Shown here: positions 35,803-50,004 of the stretch, piece by piece
How positions within the stretch are numbered: position 1 is the stretch's first letter
Layout of the letters: each line of letters opens with the position of its first letter
Origin: Mangifera indica
Taxonomy: Eukaryota; Streptophyta; Magnoliopsida; Sapindales; Anacardiaceae
Direction: 5' to 3'
Assembly: GCF_011075055.1 (NCBI RefSeq)
Contig: NC_058149.1
Location: forward strand, 13,522,449-13,586,448
Length of the DNA stretch: 64,000 nt
Notes under the pieces: generated by a model
Databases searched by the model: none
What the model saw: the letters and a program-made list of their open reading frames with translations, nothing else
Told to the model about the DNA's origin: nothing
Made by a program: the position numbers and the translations under genes

Positions 35803-38800
35803 CTATCCGAATGGATTTCCTCCCATCGAAGAAAAAGAATTTGTGGTGCTAGGTAAAGAGTATCCGCCTGTTGGTAGCCGTGGTGTGATTGAGGAGCCCA
35901 AAACAGTAAAATCACTGCCAAAACCATTAACTCCTTGTGGTCTTCAATGAAACTCAAGAAAACTCGGGTAAATGCTTTTTTGATAGAGCCGATTTATATA
36001 TATATATATAGAGAGAGAAACATCTAATACAGAGGACAAATACAACCAACACTAATTGTATATAGGGAGAGTAATTTTGAGAATTCATTAATCCCCAAAT
36101 TCATTATTTAAAGATGCAGAATCATCTTTATAAAAAAATGTCACAGAAACCAAATGATTGCATTTAGTTATTTTTTAATCATAAAAGTGGTCGCAAATTG
36201 AGCAGAATTAGTTTCAAAAGAAAGAATAATTAAGTCAGCTGTGAAGAAAATGTTACCTTGAAGATGCCATATTTGTATGTACTTGTTGCCCCATGAATGC
36301 GCCTGAAATGACAAAAGTTTAACAACAGACCAAAACAATAAATTCTTAGCAGAATAGAGGATGGCAAAATGATTTTACTTGGAGACATATTTGATGAAAA
36401 TGAGCTGGATTTTGGGTGCACTGCGGATGCATAAGATGATGATTGTGGCAACATTAACCCCAGAGAATGAGCACCAGCATTTGATGTATGCAGTAAGCCT
36501 GCGTTAGGAAGTGATCCTTGCAGAGACGCCATAGATGGAAACTACATAGCAAATAACAAAGTTTTCAAGGTTTAACAAGTTTTATCTCTTCCAATTCAAA
36601 ATTTTAAAATTAGATAAATAAAAGCTTTCCATTCTTGAAATGGCAATAATTCATTATAAGAACTCTCTTGATGCTATAAATTCACATGAGCTCCCTGCTT
36701 TACCGACCACTTTGAAAGATCCATATTTGCCATCTTTATATTGATTAATTATCCCCATATAAATCTTTGCACAATCGCATCAATTATATCAACAGGTCAC
36801 AAGGTTTATCTCTTGCTTCATGGTTAGTTCATGTCTATATACACGAGCACCAGAGATATGATTTATACTCTCAGTTGAATTCATTACTGAGATCAATTGT
36901 TAGGGATTGGGGTTTAAAATTTAAATATGTCAATCATTTTCTGTTTAACACAAGCAGTATCAGTTTGAATGTTGTGCTTACTGCTGGCACTTGCGTTTGA
37001 GCTGTTTCACTGTGAACGTCAAATGGGTTTGTGGATCTTGATTGAATGGGATAAACTGGCATAATCTGCAAACATAGATCCATAGTGACGGATCAGTACC
37101 TGGATTATCTTTATCAAGAATTAACAAAGCATTTATTTGACTAGTCATCTTTTGTACAATACCATTGGATTAGAATACTGCTGCATTCCGTATCCCATCG
37201 AATGAGTGTTAACAGTTTGCCAATGAGGAACTGGTGCAGGTCCATAGCTTGCAGTAAAAAGGTCCTGCAAAGAATCAGATCCACGTTATTAAAAGAATTT
37301 AAATTTTTCAGAAAATTTTCACAAGACAAGGCGATCACCGCTGGTAATTCCTTTCTTCCAGTAGACTTTGATTCCACATGAACAAGCTTAGATCCAACTT
37401 TGGAAGTGGTGTCTTGGACTGCTCGTGAGACAGTTTCAGATGACTGTTCAGCGGAATCCCCAGAAGGTCCTTGACTGTAAGGGACGAGTGCTGATAACGA
37501 TAGCTGCACATGCACAGGAGCAACATGTTTATGAAATTTTCATCTCTTTGGTATAACTATTTTCTAATTAAAAAAAAAATTCAAAATTTTACTACATTCA
37601 TCAGAATCTCTAAATTGAATATTAAGTATATCGCAATTCTTAATAATTGGGAATATGATAATTTCACTCAAACAAAAAAGATTTTTGAAAAAATAAATTT
37701 TACATTTTAACAAAAGATATTGAAAAAGGTATATTTGTGTTCATTCACTTTAATACTGAGATGAATCTACTAACTTTTCATAATTTCTCAAGAATTATAA
37801 ATATTACGGTTACTAGATACATCTACAATGTTAAAACTAAAATTCATGAAAATTCTACCAAAAATATCTATATTTAAACACACTCCCATGTCTTTATGAC
37901 ACAAAAAGTTAAGAAATTCCATGATGTCTCTTCTAAAGAGATATTTTCAAATCAACTCTGAAACAGACCTGGTTATTTACATCTTCAACAGGGGTAGCAG
38001 TCTGCTGTGCAGAACTTCTATTATCCGTATCAGAGGATGGCATAGGCTGATATAGCTGCATGCTGCTCAATTGTTGCCCATCAGGAACTTTGAGAGTAGG
38101 TTCAACATTAATATCAGGTGCTGCCTGTGGAGAACCTGCAAGCAAAGGAGCAACTGGCACAGTGCTGTTGGATGAAGCAGTTAGAGAGTCACTAACACTA
38201 ACTAATGCCATCTTTTCTGAAGGTGGAGCTGGTGAAACACCACTCACGGCCATGTTTCCTTCAGATGGATGCACCAACATATTAGCAGTAGAGGCAGTTG
38301 GAGAAGCGCCAAAACTACTGGGTACTGTTGACATCTGTCCTAATGGAAAAGCTGATGAAGCAACAGAAATCCCATATGGTTGCAAAGCCATATTGGTAGT
38401 TGATGCAGGTGCAGAAGCCAAAAGGTCACCCATTGAAGGCACAACAGACGACACACCACCTTCAGGAATGTTGCTCGCAGATACAGTTGAAGGAGCATCA
38501 TCATTGTTTTGTGCAGCCAGGGGAGCTGACAATTCAAAAATTAGAAATTCCAAAGTATTCGGCATTGGGGATGTCTTTGTTGTCTCCTTCGAGGAAGGTT
38601 CATTTGATGGCTGGTTCCCGGGATCACTAGGAGTAATTTGCTGTGTTTGTGGTGCTGCTAAGGAAGCATCAGGAGGCTCTGGATCTTCGCTGAAATTGAT
38701 CAAGCTTTCTGAATTCTTTTTATGATGTTCCACCGGATTCCCATCAACAGGAACCAGACTACTGGAGGGTGCATTTTCCTCTGGATTAGCATCACTAAGC

Positions 38801-40837
38801 AGATCACGAGACAGTGCAATCTTCTGCAGACAGAACAACTAGTATGATAACCACAAAACAAAAGAGGGCATGATAAGCTCCAATCCAACAAGATTACAAA
38901 AAATTTAAGCAGCAGAGGGAATGGAAAGTAGACAAATCTCCAAGCATATGCTCAAAGTTTAACATACAACTATCATAGTCCTCACAGTTCTATTATAAGT
39001 GGTCAGTAAACGGGGCTAAACAAGGGCAAAATAGTACAAGAAGGAATGTTGGTATGATGAGTTTCAATATTTGTCATCTTATGATTCCTCTGGAAGCTTG
39101 GCTTTTTTGGACGAAAATAACATCTGTAATTGTTAAGATAATGCAAAAGAACAAGTCACAAGTCCAGGCTTGAAAGGAAACATACTGATGAAAATGCATC
39201 ATATCAAAAGAAACACGTAACTCAAAACTTCAAACACATAACTACAATTATATCGACACACCTGACTGTTAGCAGAACCTTCAGGATCCTTGCCATCAGT
39301 TGCTTTTGAACGTGGCCCCAAGGCGTTGGAGCTATTCTTGATTGTTTGACTGTCAGGAGACCCGCTCCCAGACCTCTCATCTCCATTTGTAAAGTTACGG
39401 CTGCCAGTTTGTCTGCCACTTGGAGATGTGACATCTCGAAACCTATTATCGACAATCTCAATGCGGACAGGGGATTTTTGGTAACCTCCAAATCTTGAAT
39501 TTTCTGGGTTATATCGAGGACTTCTATCATCGGAAAGATATCCCGAATTTCTGTCATTACTTCTTCTACCAGAATGAGATCTTTCACTAGAAGAAAGTTC
39601 ATATCTGATCTCATAACGTGGACTTTTAGATTCAATACGATACCTACTAACCTTCCAGCCGCTTTCATAGGCATCCTCATTTTCACCCTAATGAAGACAA
39701 GAGCTATTAGCAAAAGGAGGCACAATGCATATACAAATGGGTAGGAGCCCCCAGAACTACAGCTGTTCCTACAATACTAAATTAATCTGATCTAATTAAT
39801 TTACCTCTTTTTTTCATTATTATTGTTGACAACAAGTTTAACACAACAAAGTCGTAAAATTAAACGAAAAAGAGCGCTGGATTTGCATTATGGGTACAAA
39901 TAGGGAATTTACCAATCTCAGCCTTGGAAGTGTGCCACTGTTCTCACCGGTGTACTTTCTATCCACATAGACGTGCTTGATAAAATCCCGAAGTTTGCGA
40001 AGATTACTGGAAGCAAACATGTGACTCAGAAGAAATTCCTTATTAAGTATTCCAGACTGAAAAAGAAACAATGCACACAATACCTGCCGTCAGGATAAGA
40101 ATTACGGTGAGGATCCCACCCCTTTAAATAAATTTGCCTTGCTCTCTATGACGAGAAAATGAAAACAAAAAGGAAATCCATCAACTAGATAGGATAAAGA
40201 AACGACCCAATAAATAGCTATTATATAAGGATGGTACCTCATTCCCTGCTGCTTGAAGGGCACTAACTTCTTCTGCACTAAATTTAGCCATTGATATTGA
40301 TTTCACGCGATGTGTGAATTCCCGACTGTAACACATATATAATAAACATAAGTATCTTTTCTTCCTTCCATCATATAATGGTAAAGACCATTGTGTTGTG
40401 ATTATATACACTCTCGAAAGAAATAAGAGCTTATGCCTAACACTTACTGAACTCCACTGCAGTTTGTGCAAACAAAAGTCAAGAATGTTGTGCAAACATA
40501 TTGTGGTCCCTGATAACAAGAAACAGGTAGCATAGTCTAAGTTTCCATGAAATAGATTTCTTTTATTAAACATCCAATGGTTTCATTATGCCACGTTTCT
40601 GCAATTCATTGGTTTGTATGGACATCTGGAGTATCATATAACGTTCAATCAATCATAAACGGCATTAATGCAGTTAATTAAAGATGGCGTAGGATTATGG
40701 AGAAAGAGCCTTCAACAGGTAAAAGTTTATACCAAACTATTGCAATTGATACATGTCCGATTCTCCGGACGCTTCATGAGACCTCGAATTATCCCTTCGA
40801 TTCTCTCTTCTTCTTTTATTCGATTAGACGTCTTCAT
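35803..40837 (-). CDS. AGD14: ArfGAP protein, AGD14-like, 796 aa
   Basis: Thirteen coding exons on the minus strand: 40837-40733, 40509-40448, 40325-40238, 40145-40084, 40006-39913, 39687-39262, 38823-37969, 37503-37339, 37264-37163, 37065-36982, 36541-36379, 36302-36257, 35941-35803 (2391 nt). The N-terminus is an ArfGAP zinc finger, C29-x2-C32-x16-C49-x2-C52, followed by SGVHRE with the catalytic Arg57, then REFTHRVKSISMAKFSAEEV. It stimulates GTP hydrolysis by Arf GTPases in vesicle budding. The rest is low-complexity: a Ser/Arg/Tyr-rich stretch (about 137-279), then a Ser/Pro/Ala/Gln-rich tail with STNPFD and a terminal GGNPFG. NPF motifs bind EH-domain proteins. The order matches Arabidopsis AGD14; the final exon, in a different frame from the longest open frame there, restores the conserved NPFG end. 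Confidence 0.9.
35994..36018. repeat. (TA)n(GA)n microsatellite in the last ArfGAP intron
   Basis: TA units at about 35994-36010 run into GAGAGAGA at 36011-36018. It lies in the intron between the last two coding exons of the ArfGAP gene. Confidence 0.75.
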
Positions 40838-43413
40838 TGAATTAAGACCTGTTTTTAGCCAACACCAAAAACAGTACTTAACAGCTTTATGAGAAGTTCC
40901 TCAAATTTTGGAAAAAGATTTAAAAAAAAAAAAAGAAGAAGAAACTAAGCACATCATCCATCTTTCTTATTTTCTGAGCAACCAAACAGAGAGTAAGCAG
41001 ACCTCAAACACAGGCACACAGGCAATTTACAGGAAGAATTTGAGCGCAGAAACCCTAGGAATGTGAAGTGTGAGAGAAAGTGAAGATAGGCAGGCGAGAT
41101 GAATCGTGGAGAATTGGAGATTGCACTAGACAGGCGAGACGAATCGGAAACAATTGGAGGTATTGCACCACTCAGAAGACGACAAGTGTGCAAAAGGAAA
41201 TCGACGATCAGGATTAAAGAGAGAGAAAGAAAAAGTTACAAGGTGAGCGAAAGAGAGAGAAACTTGGCGGTAATAATGGTAAGGTGACTGGTTGTAGACC
41301 GTTGGAACAATTTGAAGGCAATGGAGGGAGCCAACGAGATTTTCTCTCCCCAATTAGAAAACGTACAATCTCTACAGTTAATAAATTTTTAAGTTTAGTT
41401 GCGGGTGGCTATATGTACTTGATCCGGTTACAACCCGACTAAGTTTCTGTTTCATGCACCACCATTAGACTCATGCATATTAGTGATATTGCACTCGCAT
41501 AATGATGATTAATGTGTTAATTATTCAATTTTATATTAATAAAATTACGTGTGTACAAATAATAATAATTAAATATTATTTTATTTCTAATTTAAAATTA
41601 TCTAATTATAATTATGGATCCAAGGGAATCAAAGAGGATCTCTTGACCACTTTTGAATTCTTAACATTTGTATTATTATTTTAAGTATAAAAATAAGTAA
41701 TTTAATATATTTTTATATTTAAAAAATTATTTGTTTAATATATAAAAAAAATCAAAATAATCTTTAAAATTTCACACTAACCTTTTTTAAATTTCATCCT
41801 TTTTTTGATTGACTTTCTATATTTTTACTTTTATATAATTTGATCCCGAAGTCTATTACTACCTAATTATATGATAATATGTTATTATTTATATACAAAA
41901 TTATGTATTTTATTTGTATACATAATATTATTAATTTATTTATATTATTTAGTAATAATATAATATTATTTTTACATCTTGATACTAAATAATCAATAGA
42001 TGATTGTATATTGTAATTTTTTAATTTTTTTGTAAGTAAATTTTTTTATATTTTCAAATAAAAATATTTAGCCATTATTTATTTATTTTTTATTAAAACA
42101 ACATTATTATTCTCTTTATTTTTTATATTTATTTCACTTAAAAATCTCTCCATGTATGCATATGAATTGAATGGCATGAAGAAGCGGGAAACGAAGCTGC
42201 AAGCTTTAGCAGGAGTCTTGTTTTAATACTACAAAATCTCTGCTGCATGAAAACGTTGGAAGAGGAGGGTTTCTAAGTTTTCGAAATGTTTCGGAAACGA
42301 GAATTCCCCAACATTTGTACACGACATGTTGGGGCCATTTTCACAAATATATAAAATTTCAAGCTGCATTTATGATTTAGAAATACATTTCTTCGTATTA
42401 TAAAAAAATCACACTCTTGTCTAAGACACTCTCTCTTTACTAAAACTGATACTTCGTTGAAATAGGGAGATGGGTATACTCTCACCTCATGGACTTACCA
42501 CAGATTAGGTACTTTTTTATTTGAGCTACAAACAAATCAAGTGGACCCGTTCTCTTTTTCGCGCAGATCATGGTCCAGGATTATTTAAATATTACCAGGG
42601 CCGATCGAGTCGGTATTAAAATTAAAAAACAATCCCAGCAGACCCCGCCAGGATTGTTTTGACAAAGTGAGTGGGCTCACAGACCCAACCCAATCCATCG
42701 CACTTGGCCTAGAAAGTGAGTGTGATTCAAAAGATTCGTCCCAACAGTCGCCTCGTTGGCACCTTTTCGCCCTGCAAGAGCTGACATTATTTTTGCCTCA
42801 CATGGCAGTCCAACTGTTGATTTCTTACATGTCTTGTACATTAGTTTTTAAAGAGATCCAGAGATATCGCGTACAATACATGAGAGAGGAAAAGATACTA
42901 AGCCAGTAATGAATCTATATGAAAATTTAGAAGAAATTACTTACAGCATTATCTCTCCTCTATTTCAGATATGCAACCCGGTCTGTACTATTAGATAGGG
43001 TGTAGTATTATTTGGACCAACTGCTACTTTCAACATCAAGGTTAAGGGGGAAAAGGAACATGAAAAAGAAGGGGGAAAATAAAATCTATACAAAGACTGG
43101 CAGCCAAAATTCCTTACCCCCTTCCCTGCAGGATATGTACAACAGTTGCAGCGAACTGAGTAAACCTGCTGCTTGAACGGAAAAACCAGTGGCTAGAAAA
43201 TACGCAAGATTGCACACCAGAACTGCCACGACATGTGGCAATAAGCCAAAATTTTCTCTCCTCAATGCAAACCCTCCTGCCATTGACAAGGAAAAATCGA
43301 GACCATCCCAGCAAAGACAATGGCAACTGTATACGACCTTAGGGCAGCAGAACTGCAAGTTGATGGGGGCCGGCGAGCTTTCTTTCCTCAACATCTCATC
43401 TTATTTGGTCATT
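40838..43413. other. Spacer between ArfGAP and EPCR genes
   Basis: 40838-41350 is likely ArfGAP leader and promoter. 41500-42150 is very AT-rich. 43100-43413 may be 3' UTR of the EPCR-like gene. Plus-strand frames at 41099 and 42667 lack any family signature. Confidence 0.45.
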
Positions 43414-46400
43414 CTACCCATCACTATTTTCGTCATCAAAAGAAGCTTTAATGGCTTCAGCGATCATGAGGGCATTCACAGCCTTGCTAATTGCTAAGTC
43501 AGCTCTATAGAGCAATCTCTGCGCTTTTTCTCTCTTCAGCTTAGCCATATTATGTGCATGCCGAGCCACACCAGATGCATCGCGCAGCCTGAACTCATCA
43601 AGATCAGAACCATCCAGTTGTCCTGGGCCATGCCTTTGAGACCCATCTGGGTGTAAATGTCTCTGGCTTGACCACTCAGAATAGCCCATATTCCACCTAT
43701 AAATTCCATTTCTCTTGCCCATCATTTGTTGGTTGCATGGAGACACCATCGGTGCGTCATATGAGAATTCATATACCCTGAATTTCTTTGACTTGCCCCT
43801 CTGAAGTTTTTGGTACTGATGTTTATCAAATCCATATCTGCTCATGGAGAAACAACTAATGCTGCCCGCATCACGTGGTGAATATACTCTGGGAGAAAAT
43901 ACCCTTGGTGACGTCTGAGACAATGGAGAATCATCTAAATATTCATAGTTGAGTCCTGTATATACAACCTTTTCATCCCCAAAAGCAAACCCATTTAATC
44001 TCCTTCCTGGTGCAGCAAATAAAATCAGATTAAGAAAAGGCTGACAACACCAATGAAACAAAAAATGTTATAGAGTTGGTAAACATTTGAAAGGGTACAA
44101 AAAGTTACCAAAATTATGAAATCCATCATGATCTCCCATGGCTAGATTGCTGTGACCAGAAACTGAGATCTTCCTGTGTGACCTGTGTTTCGAACCCCTG
44201 TTGGGCACTTCTAATCCCCGTGGTTTCAAACAGAAAGCAAACATGAGTGGCTTCTCAATGGGAGCAGCCTTCCCCTGACATCCATTTGGGATGACACAGT
44301 TAGATTTAGACATAGCTACCTCCCACTCTTTCACTTGCTGTTGATATCTTTCCCATGATGGAGGCTGAACAACACCCAAGTTCATTGTATTAAAATCATC
44401 AATATAAAACGTGAAACAAACACACATATAAGCACAAAAAGCAATAATGATAAACAGAGTTCAATGAAACTGCAGATTTAATCAAAGAAATATATACCAC
44501 CAAAACTAAATGATTCAAAATTCAGCATCAATCAATAGCAAGTCAGAGTACAACAATCCACATTAAAACTACATCTCTTGTCCACTCTTATTTTGTTCTG
44601 TGAAGGCCTATAATTTGATTCCTATACCTCTGTCGATATTTGTAAGTGGTCCTCTCTTTTCTTGTATCTTCTTTTTCAATCTACTCAAGTTTTATACATA
44701 AAAGAAAGATATTAAAAAAAAAAAATTGATAACAAAAAAGAGAAAAACTATGGCTCTGTGTCAAATTAATAACCATGGGACATTATTCTTCCACTTTATA
44801 TCCTTCGGTTCAATGAGCACTTACAACTTGCTTTAAATCATTCAGTACAAACTAAATTAATTTGCTTTTTCTTTGTGTTTTTTGAAAGATACAGGAACAA
44901 GACTGAGCACACTGTTTATATTGCTTCTTTCTTATAAGCTCAATTTTTCTCCCCTTTGTTTCATGGTTCTCTTTAACAAATTCATTTTCCATTCTTTGAT
45001 TTCAGGTAAGGCAGTTCTTTAGCATCAATAAATTCAAGACGTGCAAATTAAGGTTTAAGTAACCGTTATTAAGATTATTCCAGAGGAAAAAGAAGGAAAT
45101 GACAAGCAGCGTCAAATACCTATGTTGTATAATGGTACCAAATAAGTGTTGAAAGCAATTACGTCATGACATATAAGAGTCAAATTAACTTCCAGGGTAC
45201 CTACCTGGAGATGTCTGATCAAAGGAATTCCTTTCTTCAGCCTCTTCTCCCTCCAATGCTCATAAATGATTTTAATTGTGTCCATGGGACCAACTCCAGC
45301 CATAAACTCTTCTATTTCATCCGGTGTGAACTGATCCTGCTGTTGAGAATAAGCTGCCTTCTCAAACATGTCCATTATTTTCTCAAACATCTCCTCAGAA
45401 ATTTCCCACAAGCCACTAATGTCAGATTCAGAAGAATTACGCATTTTCATAATCCACTGCTCATCATCACTGTCCATGTCATATAATACACGCGATGGAT
45501 TCAAAGCCATCTCAACATCTGTTTCAACCTGCTGAAAGTACTTAGATGAACTGCGAACAAATGCTACTTCAGTTTCAATGTCATCACAGTCCTCTATCAG
45601 GTGAACCCCAGGGATAGGAATATTTTTAACTGAAGCAGCACGAATGTTACGATTGTAGCACTCCTCATGCATCTCCTTAAAAAGAAACCACTGGCTCCTA
45701 TCAGGAAACTCCAATGTCCAATCCTTTCCTCCTTTCCACATCATAGCATGCGTAAAACGATTTGTTGATCCAGGTTGCAGGAACTGATGAGCCTTATACA
45801 AATACCTTGTGGTTCCTGAAAGTTTTATAGCTAGCTTCCATTCATTGTGATCAGAAAGCTCTAGTACAATTTGCGCCCCACATTCTCTCCAACATTTGTC
45901 ACTATGTGTAATTAGCACATTCGCATCACAACATAACAACTCCAAGTTTTTTTGGGAATCCCTAGTAGCATCTGACAATCTCTTTTCATTTGCCCTCCTA
46001 ATTCTTGCATGCGGAAGCCCTTGCTGGTTATGGACTCTATTCCGCAAACCATAATCAAATCCTCCAAACGGGGAGGAGTATGGGACCTGGGTGCGTGGCT
46101 TCCTAGGTCCATAACCAAAATTATTACGGGCAATGCCATCCTTCCCATCTGACCATCCTTGATTGAGGTATGCAAACGATGAAAAACTATTTCTATTTCG
46201 ATTCCATGTACTTCTAGGGGCAGTGGGGTTTCGGCTAGGGATGATGCCACCATTCATGTTCCAAATTAAATCAGTAGGGCGTTGAGCGCTACGGAATTCC
46301 CTATCAACATGTCTTTCAAATTGGTTGAAATTTGGAATTTCAACCCTGATACCATTCAAAGGGGAAAGAGACCCAGCATCTGTTTTATCACTGTCAACTG

Positions 46401-49400
46401 AAGGTCTTTCAAAACGAACACATTCTAACTTAGGACTGTAGCATTGCCATCTCTGCAACCGATCAATTGCCTGACCACCAGTTTCTTCACAATCCTGGGA
46501 ACTGCCAGAGGTTCCAGCACCATTCAGATCACCATTTTCATATTTCTGTGGGGATCTAACTGACCGTCCATCAACACAGGCAGAGAGACTGACCGCCGGT
46601 AACTCAGGTTTTGCAACAGAAACATACCCATCAGAAACAGCATTCCTCGTGGTACCTTTCACATTATTCTCAAGAGTACTTTTTGATGCATTATGTTCAT
46701 GATTAGTTTCAGGATGTTTGTCCAAGCAGTACTCTAAACTCGAACAGTCATCCATCATCAAAGTAGCAGCACATTCTGGGTGCTCCACCAAATCATGGCC
46801 CTGAAAGCTGATATGATCAGCTCTATGTTCCATAAGCAGCTTAAGATGCAAGCTGAGAAAGAAAGAAGGTGCAGCAGTGAAAGAAAGAGCAAACGGAGGA
46901 AATTTTCTTTGATTCCTGTCTGGAAAGAAGAACTGGCTGACTTTTACACGAGTAAATTCCCTGGAGACACCCTGCCTAGACATCTTCCATAAACCCTGAT
47001 TAACAGAAAAATTAAACAAGTTAACATTGACCCTAAAATCAATGAGAGGTATGCCAGAGTACCTAATCCAGAAAAAATTAATCACCAACACCATAAGATC
47101 TAACTACTACGCAACAAGAGACTTTCTCCAACTAACTAAACCACTTAAATTTGAAAGTATGAGGAACAAAATAATAAAAACCACAAAGCTCAAACCAAAC
47201 AAAATCTTGAAGAATCAATGAGGCAAAGAGCAATGCTATATTACCAAAAGGAAAAAGAAAGGTGAAAAAAGTACCAACAACCCTTAGAAGAAATACACAC
47301 ATATACAGAAATGGAATACCTTGGTTAGAGAGCTGTCTCTGCAAAGGGAAGAATTCATGGATAACACATTACTTCCATTTTGAATTGCCTTAATATTATC
47401 ATAAGTGCATTCGGAAAGAGATAATTGCCTACTAAGCTGACAATGGCTTTTCAACTTAGTGTCCAAATACATCCACAACGAATTCTTGATTTCAGAGAAA
47501 TTGTAGAAAGTGAACACAAACTGCTTTCCAAGATTGTGAATGCAAGAAAACTTGAATCTGATTGAAGTTACTGGTAATGGAAGGTCAGCATACTTCCCCT
47601 GCTCATTAGGTCGATGGAATACTCTCAGGACGAGGAAGACAAAGGCTACAGCCTGCTTCAAGCAACCTTCAAACAGAAAAAATCTCAGGCCAACTATATT
47701 ATCAACAAAAAGCATCTCCAGATTAACAATTGGCCAGATTGTTGTCACTGTACCATAGTGAAACAAAAATACAGCACGGAGCAGCCAAAAATTCTCTGCC
47801 CCAAATGCATATTTCAGAACTGAAAGAACTGGGAAGCATATCTCAAACCTCACTTGTCTTGATTCTATAAGTGGTATGGTTAAATTCAATAGCTCTGTGT
47901 TACCAGTGGACTGAAGAGCTCCATCTGGAGCCAACATTTTCATACAAATATCATATTCTTCCGAATCCACAAACCCATCAATGGAAGGGGCCAGCAAAGT
48001 AATGGATGAAGGTGTGCGAGTAGAAACATGATTGCCTGAGGATGTTGACCGAAACCGCCTTCTGCAATAAACAATGGGAAGTTTGCTATCTTTGGAGTGA
48101 GTTGGGCTACATGAGGAAGACTCCTCGCTCCTCCTACCACCAATAAAGCTGTCTAACAATTTAGCTGTACTGGCCAATTTGTTATTCTTAGCTTTCAAAA
48201 AAGCACTTCCTAAAGAAACATCAGGCTTCACAACTTCATGAGATAAAAATGACGCCTCAAAAGTCAGCGATGGATCAGGTCTTTTCTGTTTCTTCATAGC
48301 ATGTAAAGGCAAAGATTTGATTCGATTAGTAGATCGAGCCAACCATGAAATGATGGGCTCTGTGTCCATGCAGCTACCCATACATTTATCATCCTTTGTC
48401 GTCATATCTCTCTTTCCTTTTTCTTTGCTAGGCTTCAAGCTTCCTTTTCCCTGTTCTAAACCTTTCTCTCTTATCTTGGATCTTTTACGTGCACCCTTGT
48501 CTGGAACTTCACTAGGAAGCAGAAGAAGTTTAAATTTCTCATTTCTCAAATTAATCCATTCCTCATCCCGATCATCATATTTTACATGATGTAGCTTGCT
48601 TTCTTTGTCATAGTCACTCACCAGGCCATAATACCAACACTGATCCAAAGGCCAAAATATTTTGATTCTCCGGTTCAATGCCCAATATGCATCCAAATCT
48701 CCAGAGAAAATTTCATAATAATGTCGCCTTTTCCTTGACTGGCCCCTCTCTTTATGCCGTGTCCTTGGTCGTAAAGCTCTACCAGCAGCATCAAATGACA
48801 CAGATTCATGACCAGAAAAGTCTTGTTCAGATGACGACAATAAAGAAAAGCCATTCATGGATGCAATGGATTTTTCATTTGACGAGAAACCAGTGCAATT
48901 AGGATCAAATCGTGACAATAGCATCATAGCTGCATTTTCCTCAAGATTCTCTTCATCATCTAGTGCATCACCACATGCCTCAACAGAAGTATCAATTATC
49001 GGCTTGGCTTCCTTTGCAATACTTCTATCCCAGGTGGGATCATTTCTCTTGTCATGATTCTTCCTTGATTTTTTCAAAGAGGAGTCACCGTTATTTACAA
49101 CCGATTGACTGGCACACCCTTCATCCTCCTTCAAACACCCAGCCAAATTTGAATTGCTAATTTTATTCGACTTCTTTAAAGATTCACGATTGTTCACAAC
49201 TGAATGAGTAGCACACTCACCCTCCTTCAAATACCAATTTAAATTTGACTCACTTTTTCTGTTTACCTTTGTCAAAGAAAACTCACCACCGCTTACCGCT
49301 GAATTACTGGCATGCCCAGCACCCTCCTTCAAAAGCCTAGCCACATTTGACTCACTGTCCCTCTTTTCCTTGAAATTATCGAAACCCATCTTGCGTTTAA

Positions 49401-50004
49401 CCTTTGACCGCAAAACATGAATACTAGAATCCTTAAAAAACTCGGCCCCAACACCCAAATCTGTTGGAGACCCAACCTGAGTAGCCAATTCCTTTGGAGA
49501 CTCAACCTTTGTAGCCATATTACCATCCATTGCCTTAGACACCACATCATCACTCACTTTACTACAAGACTGTCTCGGTAGCTTCAACTCTTGACTAACC
49601 TCAACCTTTCTTCGCCCAACAAAACCACGTTTGCGCTTTGGGATTTGAAAACTGCTGTCATCTAAACTCAAATAAATGGCATTTAACCCACCACTGTCAT
49701 CCCTTTTATGACTCAACTTCAACTTTGAATCATGTGAACCTGAACCCAGAACTCCGTTATACGCCTCATCTAAACTGTTTTTGCAATTATCAACATTTCT
49801 TAAGCTACTGATGGACACAGTTTTGCTACTCTTTCTCCTCTTTTTCCTCTTTTTTTCATCAGAATCCTCTGAACTAATTTTTCTCTTCAACTCCGTATTC
49901 TGAGACTCCATTGAAATTCTTGATTTATACAAGCTCTTAAGATCCAATGATTTTGATTTCCTAGGAATTTCCGCTCCATTGCAAGTTCCTATTCTATTTT
50001 CCAT
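43414..50004 (-). CDS. Enhancer of polycomb-like protein, EPCR1/2 type, 1774 aa
   Basis: Four long exons on the minus strand: 50004-47320, 46995-45205, 44364-44109, 44006-43414 (5325 nt; phases 0, 0, 1). The start MENRIGTCNGAEIPRKSKSL matches plant family members; two codons further upstream lack an ATG. The first 420 residues are Lys/Ser-rich with basic nuclear signals (EKKRKKRRK). A Tudor-like domain at about 427-500 (YEIFSGDLDAYWALNRRIKI, then DYDKESKLHHVKYDDRDEEW) should read methylated or modified chromatin. Later segments (FALSFTAAPSFFLSLHLKLL; WTLEFPDRSQWFLFKEMHEE; the C-terminal RLLYRADLAISKAVNALMIA) are the conserved EPL-type blocks. In Arabidopsis, EPCR1/2 belong to the PEAT chromatin complex (PWWP-EPCR-ARID-TRB), linked to histone acetylation and silencing. 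Assignment to EPCR rather than NuA4 EPL1 rests on the Tudor domain and the size. Confidence 0.88.

Noticed and set aside
38060..38725. 221-codon plus-strand frame
   Set aside because: Antisense to the largest ArfGAP exon, whose sense frame is continuous with neighbouring exons in phase.
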